NCBI GenBank assembly: GCA_963713505.1
Contig: CAVQMC010000002.1
Span: forward strand, 248,001 to 312,000
Reading direction: 5' to 3'
Origin: CAVQMC01 sp963713505
GTDB taxonomy: Bacteria; Bacteroidota; Ignavibacteria; Ignavibacteriales; Ignavibacteriaceae
Length of the DNA stretch: 64,000 nt
The translations under genes were made by a program, and so were the position numbers. The notes beneath the pieces were generated by a model that was not told where the DNA came from, did no database searches, and saw only the letters and a program-made list of their open reading frames with translations. Below are positions 46,444-56,598 of this stretch, piece by piece (within the stretch, counting starts at the first letter, position 1; every line of letters starts with the position of its first letter).

Positions 46444-49275
46444 TTGGAAAAAGAAACAATTATTATAAAGGGAGCACGTGAGCATAATTTAAAGGATATC
46501 GATGTTGAAATTCCTCGCGATTCTTTTACTGTAATTACAGGTCTGTCCGGTTCCGGTAAATCCTCTTTAGCATTCGATACAATTTATGCGGAAGGGCAGA
46601 GAAGATATATAGAATCCCTTTCCGCATATGCACGACAATTTTTGGATATGCTTGAAAAACCCGATGTAGATTTAATAGAAGGATTAAGTCCGGCAATTTC
46701 CATTGAACAAAAATCAACATCCGGCAATCCGCGTTCTACAGTTGGTACTGTAACAGAAATTTATGATTATTTAAGATTATTATTTGCAAGATTAGGAGTT
46801 CCTCACTGTTATAATTGCGGCAAACCTGTTACTAAACAATCCTCTGCTCAAATTATTGATGCAATACTATCTGATTTATCAGGTAAAAAAATCACTGTTC
46901 TAGCTCCTGTTATTAAAGGAAGAAAAGGGCACTATAGAGAACTTTTTGAAGAAATAATGTCTGATGGATTTCTTAAGGTTAGGGTCGATGATGAAATTTT
47001 TGAAATTCAAAAAGGATTTCAGGTAGACAGATATAAGATTCACAATATTGAAATAGTTATTGATAAAATATCTATAAGCAATAAATCCAGAAGCCGCTTA
47101 ACCGAATCAATTGAAGTTGGATTGAATTATGGAAATGGAATTGTCATTGTAAATGATGGTAAAGAAGATCATGTTTACAGCAGGCATTTAGCTTGTTTAA
47201 ATTGCGGAATAAGCTATAGAGAGCTGGCTCCCAATTCTTTTTCATTCAATTCTCCATATGGTTCTTGTTCGGATTGCGAAGGATTGGGTGAGAAAAAAGA
47301 ATTAGATATTAACTTAATTATTCCAGATTGGAAAAAGTCAATAAATGAAGAGGCCTTAGCCCCATTAGGCAAACCAAGATCAATTTGGTTTTTTAATCAG
47401 CTTACAGCAGTTGCGGAGAAATACGGATTTAATTTCGATACTAAGCTAAAAGACCTTACCGAAGAACAAAAGGAAATTTTATTAAATGGAAGTAAAGAAA
47501 AAATATCCTTTTCGTATTCTTACGGCGGCGGAAAGCCGGTTACTTATATGCATAAGTTTTCCGGATTGTTAAACTATTTACGTAATTATTATAATACGAC
47601 AAGCTCAAATAACATTCGTGAATGGGTGGAATCCTACATGAATACAGTAACCTGTCCAACCTGCGGAGGAGGAAGGTTAAAACAAGAATCTTTAGCTGTT
47701 AAATTTAATGGCAAAAACATTAGTGAAATTACGCAGCTTTCTATTCACCGAACTCTTGACTTCTTCAAAGAAACTAAATTAAAAGGAAGAGATTCCATAA
47801 TCGCAAAACCAATTTTTAAAGAGATTATATCCAGGCTAAATTTTTTATTGAACGTTGGTTTAAGCTATTTAACTTTAAATCGTTCAGCAAGAACATTGTC
47901 GGGAGGTGAATCGCAGAGAATAAGATTAGCCACTCAAATTGGTTCTCAACTGGCTGGAGTACTTTATGTTTTAGATGAACCAAGTATTGGTCTTCATCAA
48001 AGCGATAATATAAAATTGATTGATTCATTAAAGAGTTTAAGGGATTTGGGAAACACTGTTATTGTTGTTGAACATGACCGGGAAACTATAGAAAGCTCTG
48101 ATTTCATGATAGACCTTGGACCTGGAGCCGGAGAGCATGGAGGAAAAGTTTGCTTAACCGGATTCACGGAAAAACTTATAAAATCTCCAAACGGATATGA
48201 TTCTTTAACTTTATCATATTTAAATCGTAATAAAGAAATAGTAGTTCCGTCTAATAGAAGAGAAGGAAACGGAAATTATATTACATTAAAAGGAGCCGGT
48301 GGAAATAATTTAAAACAAATTAATTTTAAAGTACCTTTAGGTACACTAACATTAGTAACCGGAGTAAGCGGATCAGGAAAATCGACGCTCGTAAATGAAA
48401 CTCTTGTTAAAATATTAATGAATAAAATATATAAATCTAAGAGTGTACCTTTGTCATTTAAATCCATAGAGGGTTTAGAGAATGTTGATAAAGTAATAGA
48501 AATTGATCAAGCTCCGATCGGAAGAACTCCAAGATCAAATCCTGCAACATATACCGGATTATTCACTTATATAAGAGATTTATATTCAACACTTCCTGAA
48601 TCTAAAATGAGAGGATATTCTACGGGAAGATTTAGCTTTAATGTTGCAGGCGGAAGATGCGAAGAATGCAAAGGAGACGGACTTAAAAAAATAGAAATGA
48701 ATTTCCTTCCAGATGTTTATGTAGAATGCGATGTCTGCCATGGTAAAAGATATAATAGGGAAACTCTGGAAGTTCTCTATAAGACAAAAAATATTTCCGA
48801 TGTTTTGGATATGACAATAGATGAAGCATTGGAATTTTTTAAAGAGCTTCCTAGAATAAAAAGAAAATTAAAAGCTATTCATGACGTCGGATTAGGCTAT
48901 ATAAGGTTAGGACAGCAGGCAACAACACTTTCCGGCGGTGAAGCACAAAGAGTAAAATTGGCTACGGAATTGAGCAAAGTAAGCACAGGGAAAACACTTT
49001 ATATTTTGGATGAACCGACAACCGGTTTACATTTTGAAGATGTAGATATTTTGATGAAAGTTTTGAATAAACTTGTTGATAAAGGAAACACAGTCATCGT
49101 TATCGAGCATAATTTAGATGTAATTAAAATGGCGGATTGGATTGTAGATCTTGGTCCTGAAGGCGGAGAAAAAGGTGGAAAAATAATCGCTGAAGGATCC
49201 CCGGAAAAAATCTCAAATATTAAAAAAAGTCTTACAGGTGTTTTTCTTAAAAAAGAACTTGACAGAAAAAAATAG
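46444..49275 (+). CDS. uvrA: excinuclease ABC subunit A
   Basis: 943 residues, TTG start. Damage-recognition ATPase of nucleotide-excision repair. Two ABC ATPase halves, each with Walker A (GLSGSGKSSLAFD and GVSGSGKSTLVNE), ABC signatures (LSGGESQRIRLA and LSGGEAQRVKLA) and zinc modules (CYNCG, CLNCG, CPTCGGG, CEECKGDG with CDVCHGKR). Intact and typical. Confidence 0.97.
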   Translation: MEKETIIIKGAREHNLKDIDVEIPRDSFTVITGLSGSGKSSLAFDTIYAEGQRRYIESLSAYARQFLDMLEKPDVDLIEGLSPAISIEQKSTSGNPRSTVGTVTEIYDYLRLLFARLGVPHCYNCGKPVTKQSSAQIIDAILSDLSGKKITVLAPVIKGRKGHYRELFEEIMSDGFLKVRVDDEIFEIQKGFQVDRYKIHNIEIVIDKISISNKSRSRLTESIEVGLNYGNGIVIVNDGKEDHVYSRHLACLNCGISYRELAPNSFSFNSPYGSCSDCEGLGEKKELDINLIIPDWKKSINEEALAPLGKPRSIWFFNQLTAVAEKYGFNFDTKLKDLTEEQKEILLNGSKEKISFSYSYGGGKPVTYMHKFSGLLNYLRNYYNTTSSNNIREWVESYMNTVTCPTCGGGRLKQESLAVKFNGKNISEITQLSIHRTLDFFKETKLKGRDSIIAKPIFKEIISRLNFLLNVGLSYLTLNRSARTLSGGESQRIRLATQIGSQLAGVLYVLDEPSIGLHQSDNIKLIDSLKSLRDLGNTVIVVEHDRETIESSDFMIDLGPGAGEHGGKVCLTGFTEKLIKSPNGYDSLTLSYLNRNKEIVVPSNRREGNGNYITLKGAGGNNLKQINFKVPLGTLTLVTGVSGSGKSTLVNETLVKILMNKIYKSKSVPLSFKSIEGLENVDKVIEIDQAPIGRTPRSNPATYTGLFTYIRDLYSTLPESKMRGYSTGRFSFNVAGGRCEECKGDGLKKIEMNFLPDVYVECDVCHGKRYNRETLEVLYKTKNISDVLDMTIDEALEFFKELPRIKRKLKAIHDVGLGYIRLGQQATTLSGGEAQRVKLATELSKVSTGKTLYILDEPTTGLHFEDVDILMKVLNKLVDKGNTVIVIEHNLDVIKMADWIVDLGPEGGEKGGKIIAEGSPEKISNIKKSLTGVFLKKELDRKK

Positions 49276-49311
49276 TAATTAATTTCTTGTCCTATTTTTT
49301 GAAATAATTTT

Positions 49312-50143
49312 CTACTCCAGATTTGTAGGATCCCATGCAACTCTGAAATTTTCATTCATAGAATCAAGTATATTCATATCATCTTCTGAAATTTGAAAAT
49401 CAAAAACATCTGCATTTTCTTTTATCCTTGCTTCATGGGATGATTTGGGTAAAACTACAACTTCATGTTCCAATGCCCATCTTATTAATATTTGAGCCGG
49501 AGTTTTAGAATAAGTCTCTGCAATTTGTACTAATTTCTTATCATTTAATTTTCTTGCTCTCGTTAATGGAGAATAAGCCTCCAATTGAATGTTGTTTTGA
49601 CTACAGAATTCTAGTAATTCTTTTTGATATAAATACGGACTGAATTCAACTTGATTTATTGCCGGAATAATTTCGCAATTATCTAAAAATTCTTTAAGAT
49701 GTTTGATGGTAAAATTGCTTACGCCAATCGATTTTATTTTACCTTCTTTATAAAGTTCTTCCAAAGCTTTCCATGATTCTAATCTTTTGCCGGGAACAGG
49801 CCAATGAAGTAAATATAAATCAATATAATCATGTTTCTAAGCTTTATTTAAACTTTTTTCAAATGCTTTAAAAGTTCTCTCATAACCTTGATCATCATTC
49901 CAAAGTTTTGTTGTGATGAAAATATCTTCTCTGGATATTCCGCTTTCTTTTAATTGCCTTTGCAACATCATTTTCGTTGTTATAAAATTTTGCCGTATCG
50001 ATATGTCTGTAACCGGCATTTAATGCATAAGGGACTGCATTTTGAGCTTCTTTACCCGGTTTAGTTAAATACAAACCAAATCCTAGATATGGAATTTCAA
50101 TTCCGTTATTTAATTTTGCAGAATCACTAATATTTGAAATCAT
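49312..50143 (-). pseudogene. aldo/keto reductase, broken copy
   Basis: Related to the intact reductase just upstream on the same strand: same N-terminal NNGIEIPYLGFGLY, HIDTAKFYNNE, ITTKLWND and LLHWPVPG motifs. One frame change lies in a four-base run at plus-strand 49948-49951 (dropping one base gives AIKESGISREDIF). A separate in-frame TAG (plus-strand 49837-49839) interrupts SLNKA and KHDYIDLYLLHW, with an extra codon relative to the intact copy. Two independent lesions make real decay more credible than for the other split genes, though local consensus errors remain possible. Confidence 0.8.
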
Positions 50144-50180
50144 TGTTTTATTCCTAAAAATTGTATTTATTAAAATATTA

Positions 50181-51008
50181 CTATTTTATTTCTGCCGGAT
50201 CCATTGCAAATCGTAAATTTTCATTCAAAGAGTTTAATTTCTTCATATCTTCATCATCAAGCTGGAGATCAAATACATTTGAATTCTCTTTAATTCTTTC
50301 TGGATTAGATGATTTTGGTATTATAATAACATTTTGCTGAATTGCCCATCTAATTAATATTTGTGCCGGGGTTTTAGAATGTTTTTCAGCAATCTTTTTT
50401 ACTTCAGGATGATCAAATCTTTTACTCCTTGCTAAAGGTGTATATCCTTCAAGCTGAATTCCATTTTCTTTGCAGAAGTCAAGTAATTTTTTTTGATAAT
50501 TAAAAGGATTAAATTCAACTTGATTTACAGCAGGTTTTAAATTAGAGTTTTCAAATAATTCACTTAAATGGCGAATTGTATAATTGCTGACTCCAACTGA
50601 TTTGCAAACATTTTGTTCATAAAGTTTTTCTAAAGCTTTCCAAGATTCATTTCTTAAACCTGTAACCGGCCAATGTATTAAATATAAATCAATGTAATCT
50701 AATTTTAATTTTTTCAAACTTATATCAAAAGCTTTTAGTGTATTATCATATCCGTGCTGATCGTTATCTAATTTTGTTGTCACAAAAATTTCTTCTCTAG
50801 GAATATTACTATTTTGAATTGCATCGCCGACAAATTCTTCGTTATTATACATTGATGCTGTATCGATAAGTCTGTATCCGATTTCCAAAGCACTTTCAAC
50901 CGCTTTATGAACGGTTTTTTCATCGGTCAATTTATAAGTGCCTAAACCTAAAACAGGCATTTCATTACCGGAATTTAATTTAATTTTACTATTTAATTTT
51001 TTTTCCAT
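50181..51008 (-). CDS. aldo/keto reductase
   Basis: 275 residues. NADPH-dependent carbonyl reductase fold with the catalytic tetrad Asp49, Tyr54, Lys79 and His112 all visible (DTASMY, TTKLD, LIHWPV). C-terminal SSNPERIKENSNVFDLQL is the NADP-binding tail. Resembles 2,5-diketo-D-gluconate reductase types; substrate unknown. A related broken copy lies downstream. Confidence 0.93.
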   Translation of the reverse strand: MEKKLNSKIKLNSGNEMPVLGLGTYKLTDEKTVHKAVESALEIGYRLIDTASMYNNEEFVGDAIQNSNIPREEIFVTTKLDNDQHGYDNTLKAFDISLKKLKLDYIDLYLIHWPVTGLRNESWKALEKLYEQNVCKSVGVSNYTIRHLSELFENSNLKPAVNQVEFNPFNYQKKLLDFCKENGIQLEGYTPLARSKRFDHPEVKKIAEKHSKTPAQILIRWAIQQNVIIIPKSSNPERIKENSNVFDLQLDDEDMKKLNSLNENLRFAMDPAEIK

Positions 51009-51118
51009 TATATCAAATCAATTTTATTTAACAAAACTTATTTATTTTAGGAAAAATTAAGAAGAAAATCTTCGGCTTGTTTTTGATATCACAAAAAAGA
51101 ATTATAATAAAGGAATGA

Positions 51119-51868
51119 TCAAATAATATTTAACAATTTTAACGACATAATAAATACGGCAATAATCAAAATAATTTTGATAAACTTTTCGCCTTTCTTT
51201 ATTGCAAATTTTGCAGCCCACCATGCACCGAAAGAATTACCAGCTGCAAGACTGATTCCCAAAGGCCAATTTACATTATTAGTGAAAATAAATATTAAAA
51301 GTGCAGGAGCTGTATAAATTAAAACTATAAAAACCTTATGCATATTAACTCTAACCAAATCCAATTTAAGTAAGTACTGTAAAGCCGCCATTATTATAAA
51401 ACCAACCCCAACTTGAATAAATCCTCCGTAGAAACCTATTCCAAACATTGCTAAATAAACGGGCCAGCTTAATTTTTTATTAGGATCATAAATCGAATTC
51501 TTCTTTGATTTAGGAAATAACATAGAAATAATAATTCCAATCATTACAATACCGAGGATTTTTTCAAATAACGCATCACTTACTCTTACTGCCAGAATTG
51601 CGCCGGCGATTGCACCGGGAAGAGTAAGCAGAGATAACTTAGTACTTAACTTAAACTCCTGGTATTTTTCTCTTTTAAAAGAATAAACTGCAGATATATT
51701 TTGAAAAAATATTGCTATACGATTAGTTCCGTTTGCAATTGTTGCATCCAAACCAAGAAAAATTAAAGCGGGAACCGTAATTGTTGAACCTCCGCCGGCG
51801 TTTACATTTAAAAATCCAGCAAGATTTCCTACGGCAAAAAGTATTAGAATTGAAGTTAAATCGGGCAA
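51119..51868 (-). CDS. TauE/SafE-family membrane permease
   Basis: 249 residues, about eight membrane helices. NLAGFLNVNAGGGSTITVPAL and GFYGGFIQVGVGFIIM are the two family repeats. Members export sulfite, sulfoacetate and other organic anions. The substrate is not predictable from the sequence. No regulator or enzyme gene of that pathway adjoins it. Confidence 0.87.
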   Translation of the reverse strand: MPDLTSILILFAVGNLAGFLNVNAGGGSTITVPALIFLGLDATIANGTNRIAIFFQNISAVYSFKREKYQEFKLSTKLSLLTLPGAIAGAILAVRVSDALFEKILGIVMIGIIISMLFPKSKKNSIYDPNKKLSWPVYLAMFGIGFYGGFIQVGVGFIIMAALQYLLKLDLVRVNMHKVFIVLIYTAPALLIFIFTNNVNWPLGISLAAGNSFGAWWAAKFAIKKGEKFIKIILIIAVFIMSLKLLNII

Positions 51869-52017
51869 ATTATTTCCAATTAAAAATCAAAATTATGTGA
51901 TTAAAAATAAGTATAAATTAAATAACATTTAATCACTCTGTTGCTCCATGTCATTACTGATTTCTGCAAATAAATCTATAATAAAATGTATTAGTTTTAT
52001 TTTTAAGAGAGAAAACG

Positions 52018-52557
52018 ATGAACATTAAAAAAGTATTATTAACTATAGGTTTATTATTATTTGGAGCTTTCTTTATTTATGCACAGGAACCGGGAATTAT
52101 TGCACCTGTAGCAGATTTATCTCAAAATGCACCTCCATTAGTTAAAGAAAATTATGAAGAATGGTCTGCACAAATTCCAACAACAGAAGAAGTAAATTTA
52201 CCATCTTATCCGGGATCTTTTATAATTTCAGAAAAACATTATTCATATAATGATCAAACATATGGAAGACTACCTACAATTACTTTAGTAACAAACGACC
52301 CGGAAAGTCAAGTTATTGATTTTTATATGAAGGCGGTGATTAACAGAACCGGATGGAATTGGAATAAAGATTATAAAATGTTTTTAAAAGGAGATTTCAA
52401 CAGAGCTTTGAAACAGGAAGTTCCGTTTATATTAATTGAGAAAGTATTACCGGATGAAGAAGATCTTCATTATATATCAAGCGATATTAGAGAACTTGCA
52501 AGAACAAAAATAACAATTTGTTATAATCCGGATAGAATTTCGAATAATAATTATTAA
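52018..52557 (+). CDS. exported hypothetical protein
   Basis: 179 residues with a signal peptide (1-22, ending IYAQ). The mature part has PGSFIISEKHYSYNDQTYG and ends NPDRISNNNY, with no recognisable domain. A single gene with its own AGAGAG site. Its stop lies within the 3' end of the convergent metallohydrolase (4 bp overlap). Confidence 0.6.
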   Translation: MNIKKVLLTIGLLLFGAFFIYAQEPGIIAPVADLSQNAPPLVKENYEEWSAQIPTTEEVNLPSYPGSFIISEKHYSYNDQTYGRLPTITLVTNDPESQVIDFYMKAVINRTGWNWNKDYKMFLKGDFNRALKQEVPFILIEKVLPDEEDLHYISSDIRELARTKITICYNPDRISNNNY

Positions 52558-53561
52558 TTTTTTATATTCCAATTATCAGGGAAGTAAGAATTTGGAAAAA
52601 CTTCCCTGGCTTGTTTTAAGATTTGTTTGAATTCGACAAATTTATAACGGTCGGAAATATGAAATAAAATTAATTTTCCGGCATTAGAATTTCTTGCGAT
52701 TTCAGCAGTCTGTTTTGCAGTTAAATGATAATTTTTCTTTGCGAGTTCAATATCTTCAGATTTATATTGGCTTTCACAAATTATTGTATCGCAATTTTTT
52801 AAAAAATCTTTCAGTATTATTTTTGTTGTTTTATCATAAATAAAATCTGTAAGGTAAGCTAAACTCTGTCCCTTGGTTTCGACTAAAAGTTTTTTCCTTA
52901 AATCATTAATCTCATATTTAGTGCCGTCAATATTTATAAAAGAAGACGGATAAGAAATATTCTTTATCTTCTCCAGCCAAGGACCCGCTTTTAACTTTAA
53001 TTGGAATAATTTTTCTTTATCAATATTTATCTTATTCTTTTCTGTTATTTTATAAGCTAAAGAGGGAACTATATGATTTAGATGAATTGATTCAATTTTA
53101 AAATCATCATTTTCCAAAACAATTCCGTTGAATTTTTTATTACTGATTTTATGATTAATTGAAAATCCTTCTTTAGTAAAAAATCTTGATGTTTTAATTT
53201 TATCCTTTGCGATATCTTTTATTTCCCAGACTCCCGGTGAGTTATTCACCAAATTCCATTTATATCCTTTCAGTCTGTTATGAATTATTTCTATTGTTTC
53301 GGGAGGTCCGAATAAATATACATGTTTGTTTTCTCGATCATAATTTCTTCTAAAAAAATAATCAAAACCGGCAGCGTGATCTATATGAAGATGAGAAAAA
53401 AATAAATAATCAATAGCATTTATTTCCGATTGTTTAATATTTAATAAAGTATTCTCACCGCAGTCAAAAAGAAGTCTATAATAATTATTTCCGCTATTGA
53501 TCCAAGCAATAACGCTGTTATCTTTCCCTGGTTTTCCAAGTATTTTATAATGTATACTCAT
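52554..53561 (-). CDS. RNase Z-like metallo-beta-lactamase-fold hydrolase
   Basis: 335 residues. SHLHIDHAAGFDYFF holds the zinc motif HxHxDH, and LIFDCGENTLL and LILFHISDRY fit the RNase Z/ELAC branch (tRNA 3' processing). I do not name it rnz because the region between the metal motifs carries a long insert and the typical flexible exosite arm is not clear. No membrane segment. Confidence 0.75.
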   Translation of the reverse strand: MSIHYKILGKPGKDNSVIAWINSGNNYYRLLFDCGENTLLNIKQSEINAIDYLFFSHLHIDHAAGFDYFFRRNYDRENKHVYLFGPPETIEIIHNRLKGYKWNLVNNSPGVWEIKDIAKDKIKTSRFFTKEGFSINHKISNKKFNGIVLENDDFKIESIHLNHIVPSLAYKITEKNKINIDKEKLFQLKLKAGPWLEKIKNISYPSSFINIDGTKYEINDLRKKLLVETKGQSLAYLTDFIYDKTTKIILKDFLKNCDTIICESQYKSEDIELAKKNYHLTAKQTAEIARNSNAGKLILFHISDRYKFVEFKQILKQAREVFPNSYFPDNWNIKN

Positions 53562-53703
53562 TTAATTGTAAAAATACAGATTAAAAGAAATGAAAACATT
53601 GATATTAAATAAATTTATATTATTTTAACAATACCTCTAGGGCTCTTTAATAAGCAATCTTAAATATTCATTTAAATTTATAAATTTAAAACAAATTTAA
53701 TAA

Positions 53704-54102
53704 ATGTATAGTCACATTATTCTGGTTGGATTATATATCAGTATTGTTTGTATGGCAATTGATTTTCTGGTTATAGGTGTATTCTTTAAAAAATACCAAA
53801 AACTCATTCCTGTAATTTGGAGAAAAGAAAAATTATCAAGTTTCTTAACTGGTGCAATCTCTTCCGTAATATTCGGATTTTTATTTGCTTTCTTTTACGC
53901 TGAAATAGTGATCCATTTTGCCGAAGGCAAAATATTATTTGCATTTTTATTTGGGTTAATAAGCTGGTTGGTTTTTTACCTGCCTTCGCTAATTGCAAAT
54001 GGTGCTTTAGTTCGCTTAAATAAAATGGTGGTGGTTTCAGTTTCTGTAAGTACATTCTTAAAGGTGATAAGCGCTTCTATTCTTGCCGCAGTTATTTTTT
54101 AA
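53704..54102 (+). CDS. integral membrane hypothetical protein
   Basis: 132 residues with four hydrophobic segments (about 5-27, 43-63, 74-96 and 108-132). No motif is recognised. Short leader without a clear ribosome site. The upstream interval is AT-rich with nothing else visible. Confidence 0.55.
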   Translation: MYSHIILVGLYISIVCMAIDFLVIGVFFKKYQKLIPVIWRKEKLSSFLTGAISSVIFGFLFAFFYAEIVIHFAEGKILFAFLFGLISWLVFYLPSLIANGALVRLNKMVVVSVSVSTFLKVISASILAAVIF

Positions 54103-54219
54103 ACACTTCCTAAAATTTTTATCTTTCATAAAACAGTTTTTTTATAAATAAATTTTATATTTTTATTTAACTCGATTGCTTTTACTGTTGTTTAAAAATT
54201 TAAAATTTAAAGGTATGCT

Positions 54220-56106
54220 ATGCTTCTCAAAAAACCTTTATTCTTACTCTCTTTTTTAATTTTATTTATCCCGTTTATCTCATGTGCACAAAACTATAAT
54301 TATATAAAAGATAATTATATAAAACACGAATATCGAATTCCCATGAGAGACGGGGTAAAACTTTTTACTGCTGTTTATTCACCAAAAAATATGGATAAAA
54401 AATATCCGATAATTATGATTAGAACTCCTTACAGCGTTGCACCATATGGTGAAGATAAATATCCGGAAAACTTTCAGCTTCCCGAGCAGTTTGAAAAAGA
54501 CGGATATATATTTGTTTTTCAGGATGTAAGAGGCAAGTTTATGTCCGAAGGCACCTTTGTAAATATGAGACCGTATATTCCGAATAAAAAAAGTAATAAG
54601 GATATTGATGAAACAACTGATACTTACGATACAATTGACTGGCTAATAAAAAATATTAAAAATAATAATGGCAAAGTTGGTATTTGGGGAATTTCTTATC
54701 CGGGATTTTATGCTGCTATGAGTACAATTGATGCACATCCTGCATTAAAAGCAGTTTCTCCCCAAGCACCAATTGCAGATTGGTTCATTGGGGATGATAT
54801 GCACCATAACGGCGCTTTTTCATTAATGCTGAATTTTGATTTTTTTAGAATATTTGGTCTACCAAGAACAGGCTTGACCACAGAATGGAAAAATGAAATA
54901 TATTATCCTTCACCTGATGCTTATAATTTTTTCCTTAATTTGGGTGCATTGCCGAATGCAAACAAAAATTACTTCCATAATAAAGTTGCATTTTGGGATT
55001 CATCTATGAGTCACGGAACTTATGATTATTTCTGGAAATCCCGCAGCAATTTACCTTACTTTAAAAATATTAAACCTGCTGTAATGATTGTCGGCGGCTG
55101 GTATGATGCGGAAGATCTTTATGGACCTTTGCATATTTATCAATCGATTGAAAACAAAAACAAAAATAATTCTGATATGATAGTTATGGGGCCATGGTTT
55201 CACGGCGGATGGGCAAGAGCAAAAGGAGATTCTTTAGGTGATTTCAGTTTTGGAGGAATCCAAAGTGAATTTTATCAAAAAAATATTTTGTATCCTTTTT
55301 TTACTCATTATCTTAAAGGAAATGATAGCCTTAACTTACCAGAAGCTTATGTTTTTGATACAGGTTTAAATAAATGGGAAAGTTTTAATTCATGGCCGCC
55401 ACAAAATATAAAACCTTCAAGTTTGTATTTTAATTCTAATAAAGAATTAACATTTACTAACGAATACCCAAAAAGAAATATTGGTTTTGATGAATATTTA
55501 AGTGATCCAAATAAACCTGTTCCTTATACTGTGAAACAATTAGATTCAAAAGCATATTACAATAGAAATTATATGATTGAAGATCAGCGATTTGCTTCAG
55601 AACGACCCGATGTACTTGTTTATGAAACAAAATCGCTTGAAAATAATGTTACTATTGCCGGACCGATTACAGCAGATTTATATTTTTCCACATCGGGAAC
55701 CGATGCCGATATTGTTGTAAAAGTTATTGATGTTTTTCCGGACGATGCTGAAAACCCAAAACCAAATCCTAACCATGTTGAAATGGGAGGTTATGAAAGA
55801 TTAGTTCGAGCCGATATAATGAGAGGTAAGTTTAGAAACAGCTATGAGAAACCTGAACCTTTCACTCCCAATAAAACTGCAGAAGTTAAGGTTCATTTGA
55901 ATGACATCAACCATACCTTTGTAAAAGGGCACAAGATCATGGTCCAAATTCAAAGCAGCTGGTTTCCTATATTCGACAGAAATCCTCAAGCATTTGTAGA
56001 TATTTATAATGCAAAGGATTCTGATTTTAAAAAAGCTTTTAACAGAATTTATCATTCGGATAAATATCAGTCTAAAATAAATTTCAATGTTTTAGAAAAG
56101 AATTAA
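54220..56106 (+). CDS. secreted CocE/NonD-family alpha/beta hydrolase
   Basis: 628 residues with a signal peptide that ends FISCAQ (residue Cys about 22; an SPI cut after CAQ or a lipoprotein Cys are both possible). The catalytic Ser159 is in WGISYPG, with a likely acid in GGWYDAEDLYG and His in GPWFHGGW. The C-terminal jelly-roll domain of the X-Pro dipeptidyl-peptidase family follows. The substrate, a peptide, an ester or an antibiotic, cannot be told. Confidence 0.87.
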   Translation: MLLKKPLFLLSFLILFIPFISCAQNYNYIKDNYIKHEYRIPMRDGVKLFTAVYSPKNMDKKYPIIMIRTPYSVAPYGEDKYPENFQLPEQFEKDGYIFVFQDVRGKFMSEGTFVNMRPYIPNKKSNKDIDETTDTYDTIDWLIKNIKNNNGKVGIWGISYPGFYAAMSTIDAHPALKAVSPQAPIADWFIGDDMHHNGAFSLMLNFDFFRIFGLPRTGLTTEWKNEIYYPSPDAYNFFLNLGALPNANKNYFHNKVAFWDSSMSHGTYDYFWKSRSNLPYFKNIKPAVMIVGGWYDAEDLYGPLHIYQSIENKNKNNSDMIVMGPWFHGGWARAKGDSLGDFSFGGIQSEFYQKNILYPFFTHYLKGNDSLNLPEAYVFDTGLNKWESFNSWPPQNIKPSSLYFNSNKELTFTNEYPKRNIGFDEYLSDPNKPVPYTVKQLDSKAYYNRNYMIEDQRFASERPDVLVYETKSLENNVTIAGPITADLYFSTSGTDADIVVKVIDVFPDDAENPKPNPNHVEMGGYERLVRADIMRGKFRNSYEKPEPFTPNKTAEVKVHLNDINHTFVKGHKIMVQIQSSWFPIFDRNPQAFVDIYNAKDSDFKKAFNRIYHSDKYQSKINFNVLEKN

Positions 56107-56137
56107 TAAAAGTCTAGATAAATATTCATTAAGTGAA

Positions 56138-56566
56138 ATGAAATTTTATACATTTACCAGATGCTGGGTTCATATTATTTGGTGTACTCAAAACCATGAA
56201 AAAATATTTCTTAATAGAGATGAAAGAAAAGATATTTCCGATCATTTATTTAAGTATTCGAGTGAAAATAATATTTATATGAAATCCAACTATGTATTAA
56301 GTGATCATCTTCATTTACTTATTGATAATCCTAAAGAATTAAATATCATTGATATTGTAAGATATCTTAAAAATGCTTCGGAAGAATATATCAATATTAA
56401 TTTACAGCATTCCGATTTTAAATGGTCTAAAGAATTTGCTGCTTTTTCTGTTTCTCAGTCCAATATTACTAATGTTGTTAAATATATCGGCGACCAGGAA
56501 ATTCAGCATAAAACCGAAACCTTTGAAGAAGAATACGAACATTTTGTTGATGCATATAGGATTTAA
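56138..56566 (+). mobile_element. Y1 (IS200/IS605-type) transposase, lone copy
   Basis: A 142-residue TnpA-like protein. The HUH motif is DHLHLL (His57, His59) and the catalytic tyrosine is probably Tyr116 in VVKYIGDQEIQH. No TnpB follows. I found no hairpin ends or duplicated flanks in the 30-odd bases on either side, so it looks like a remnant or domesticated single-copy gene rather than a complete element. Confidence 0.82.
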
Positions 56567-56598
56567 AATTATAATCAATATTAAACACAGGTGGAGAA

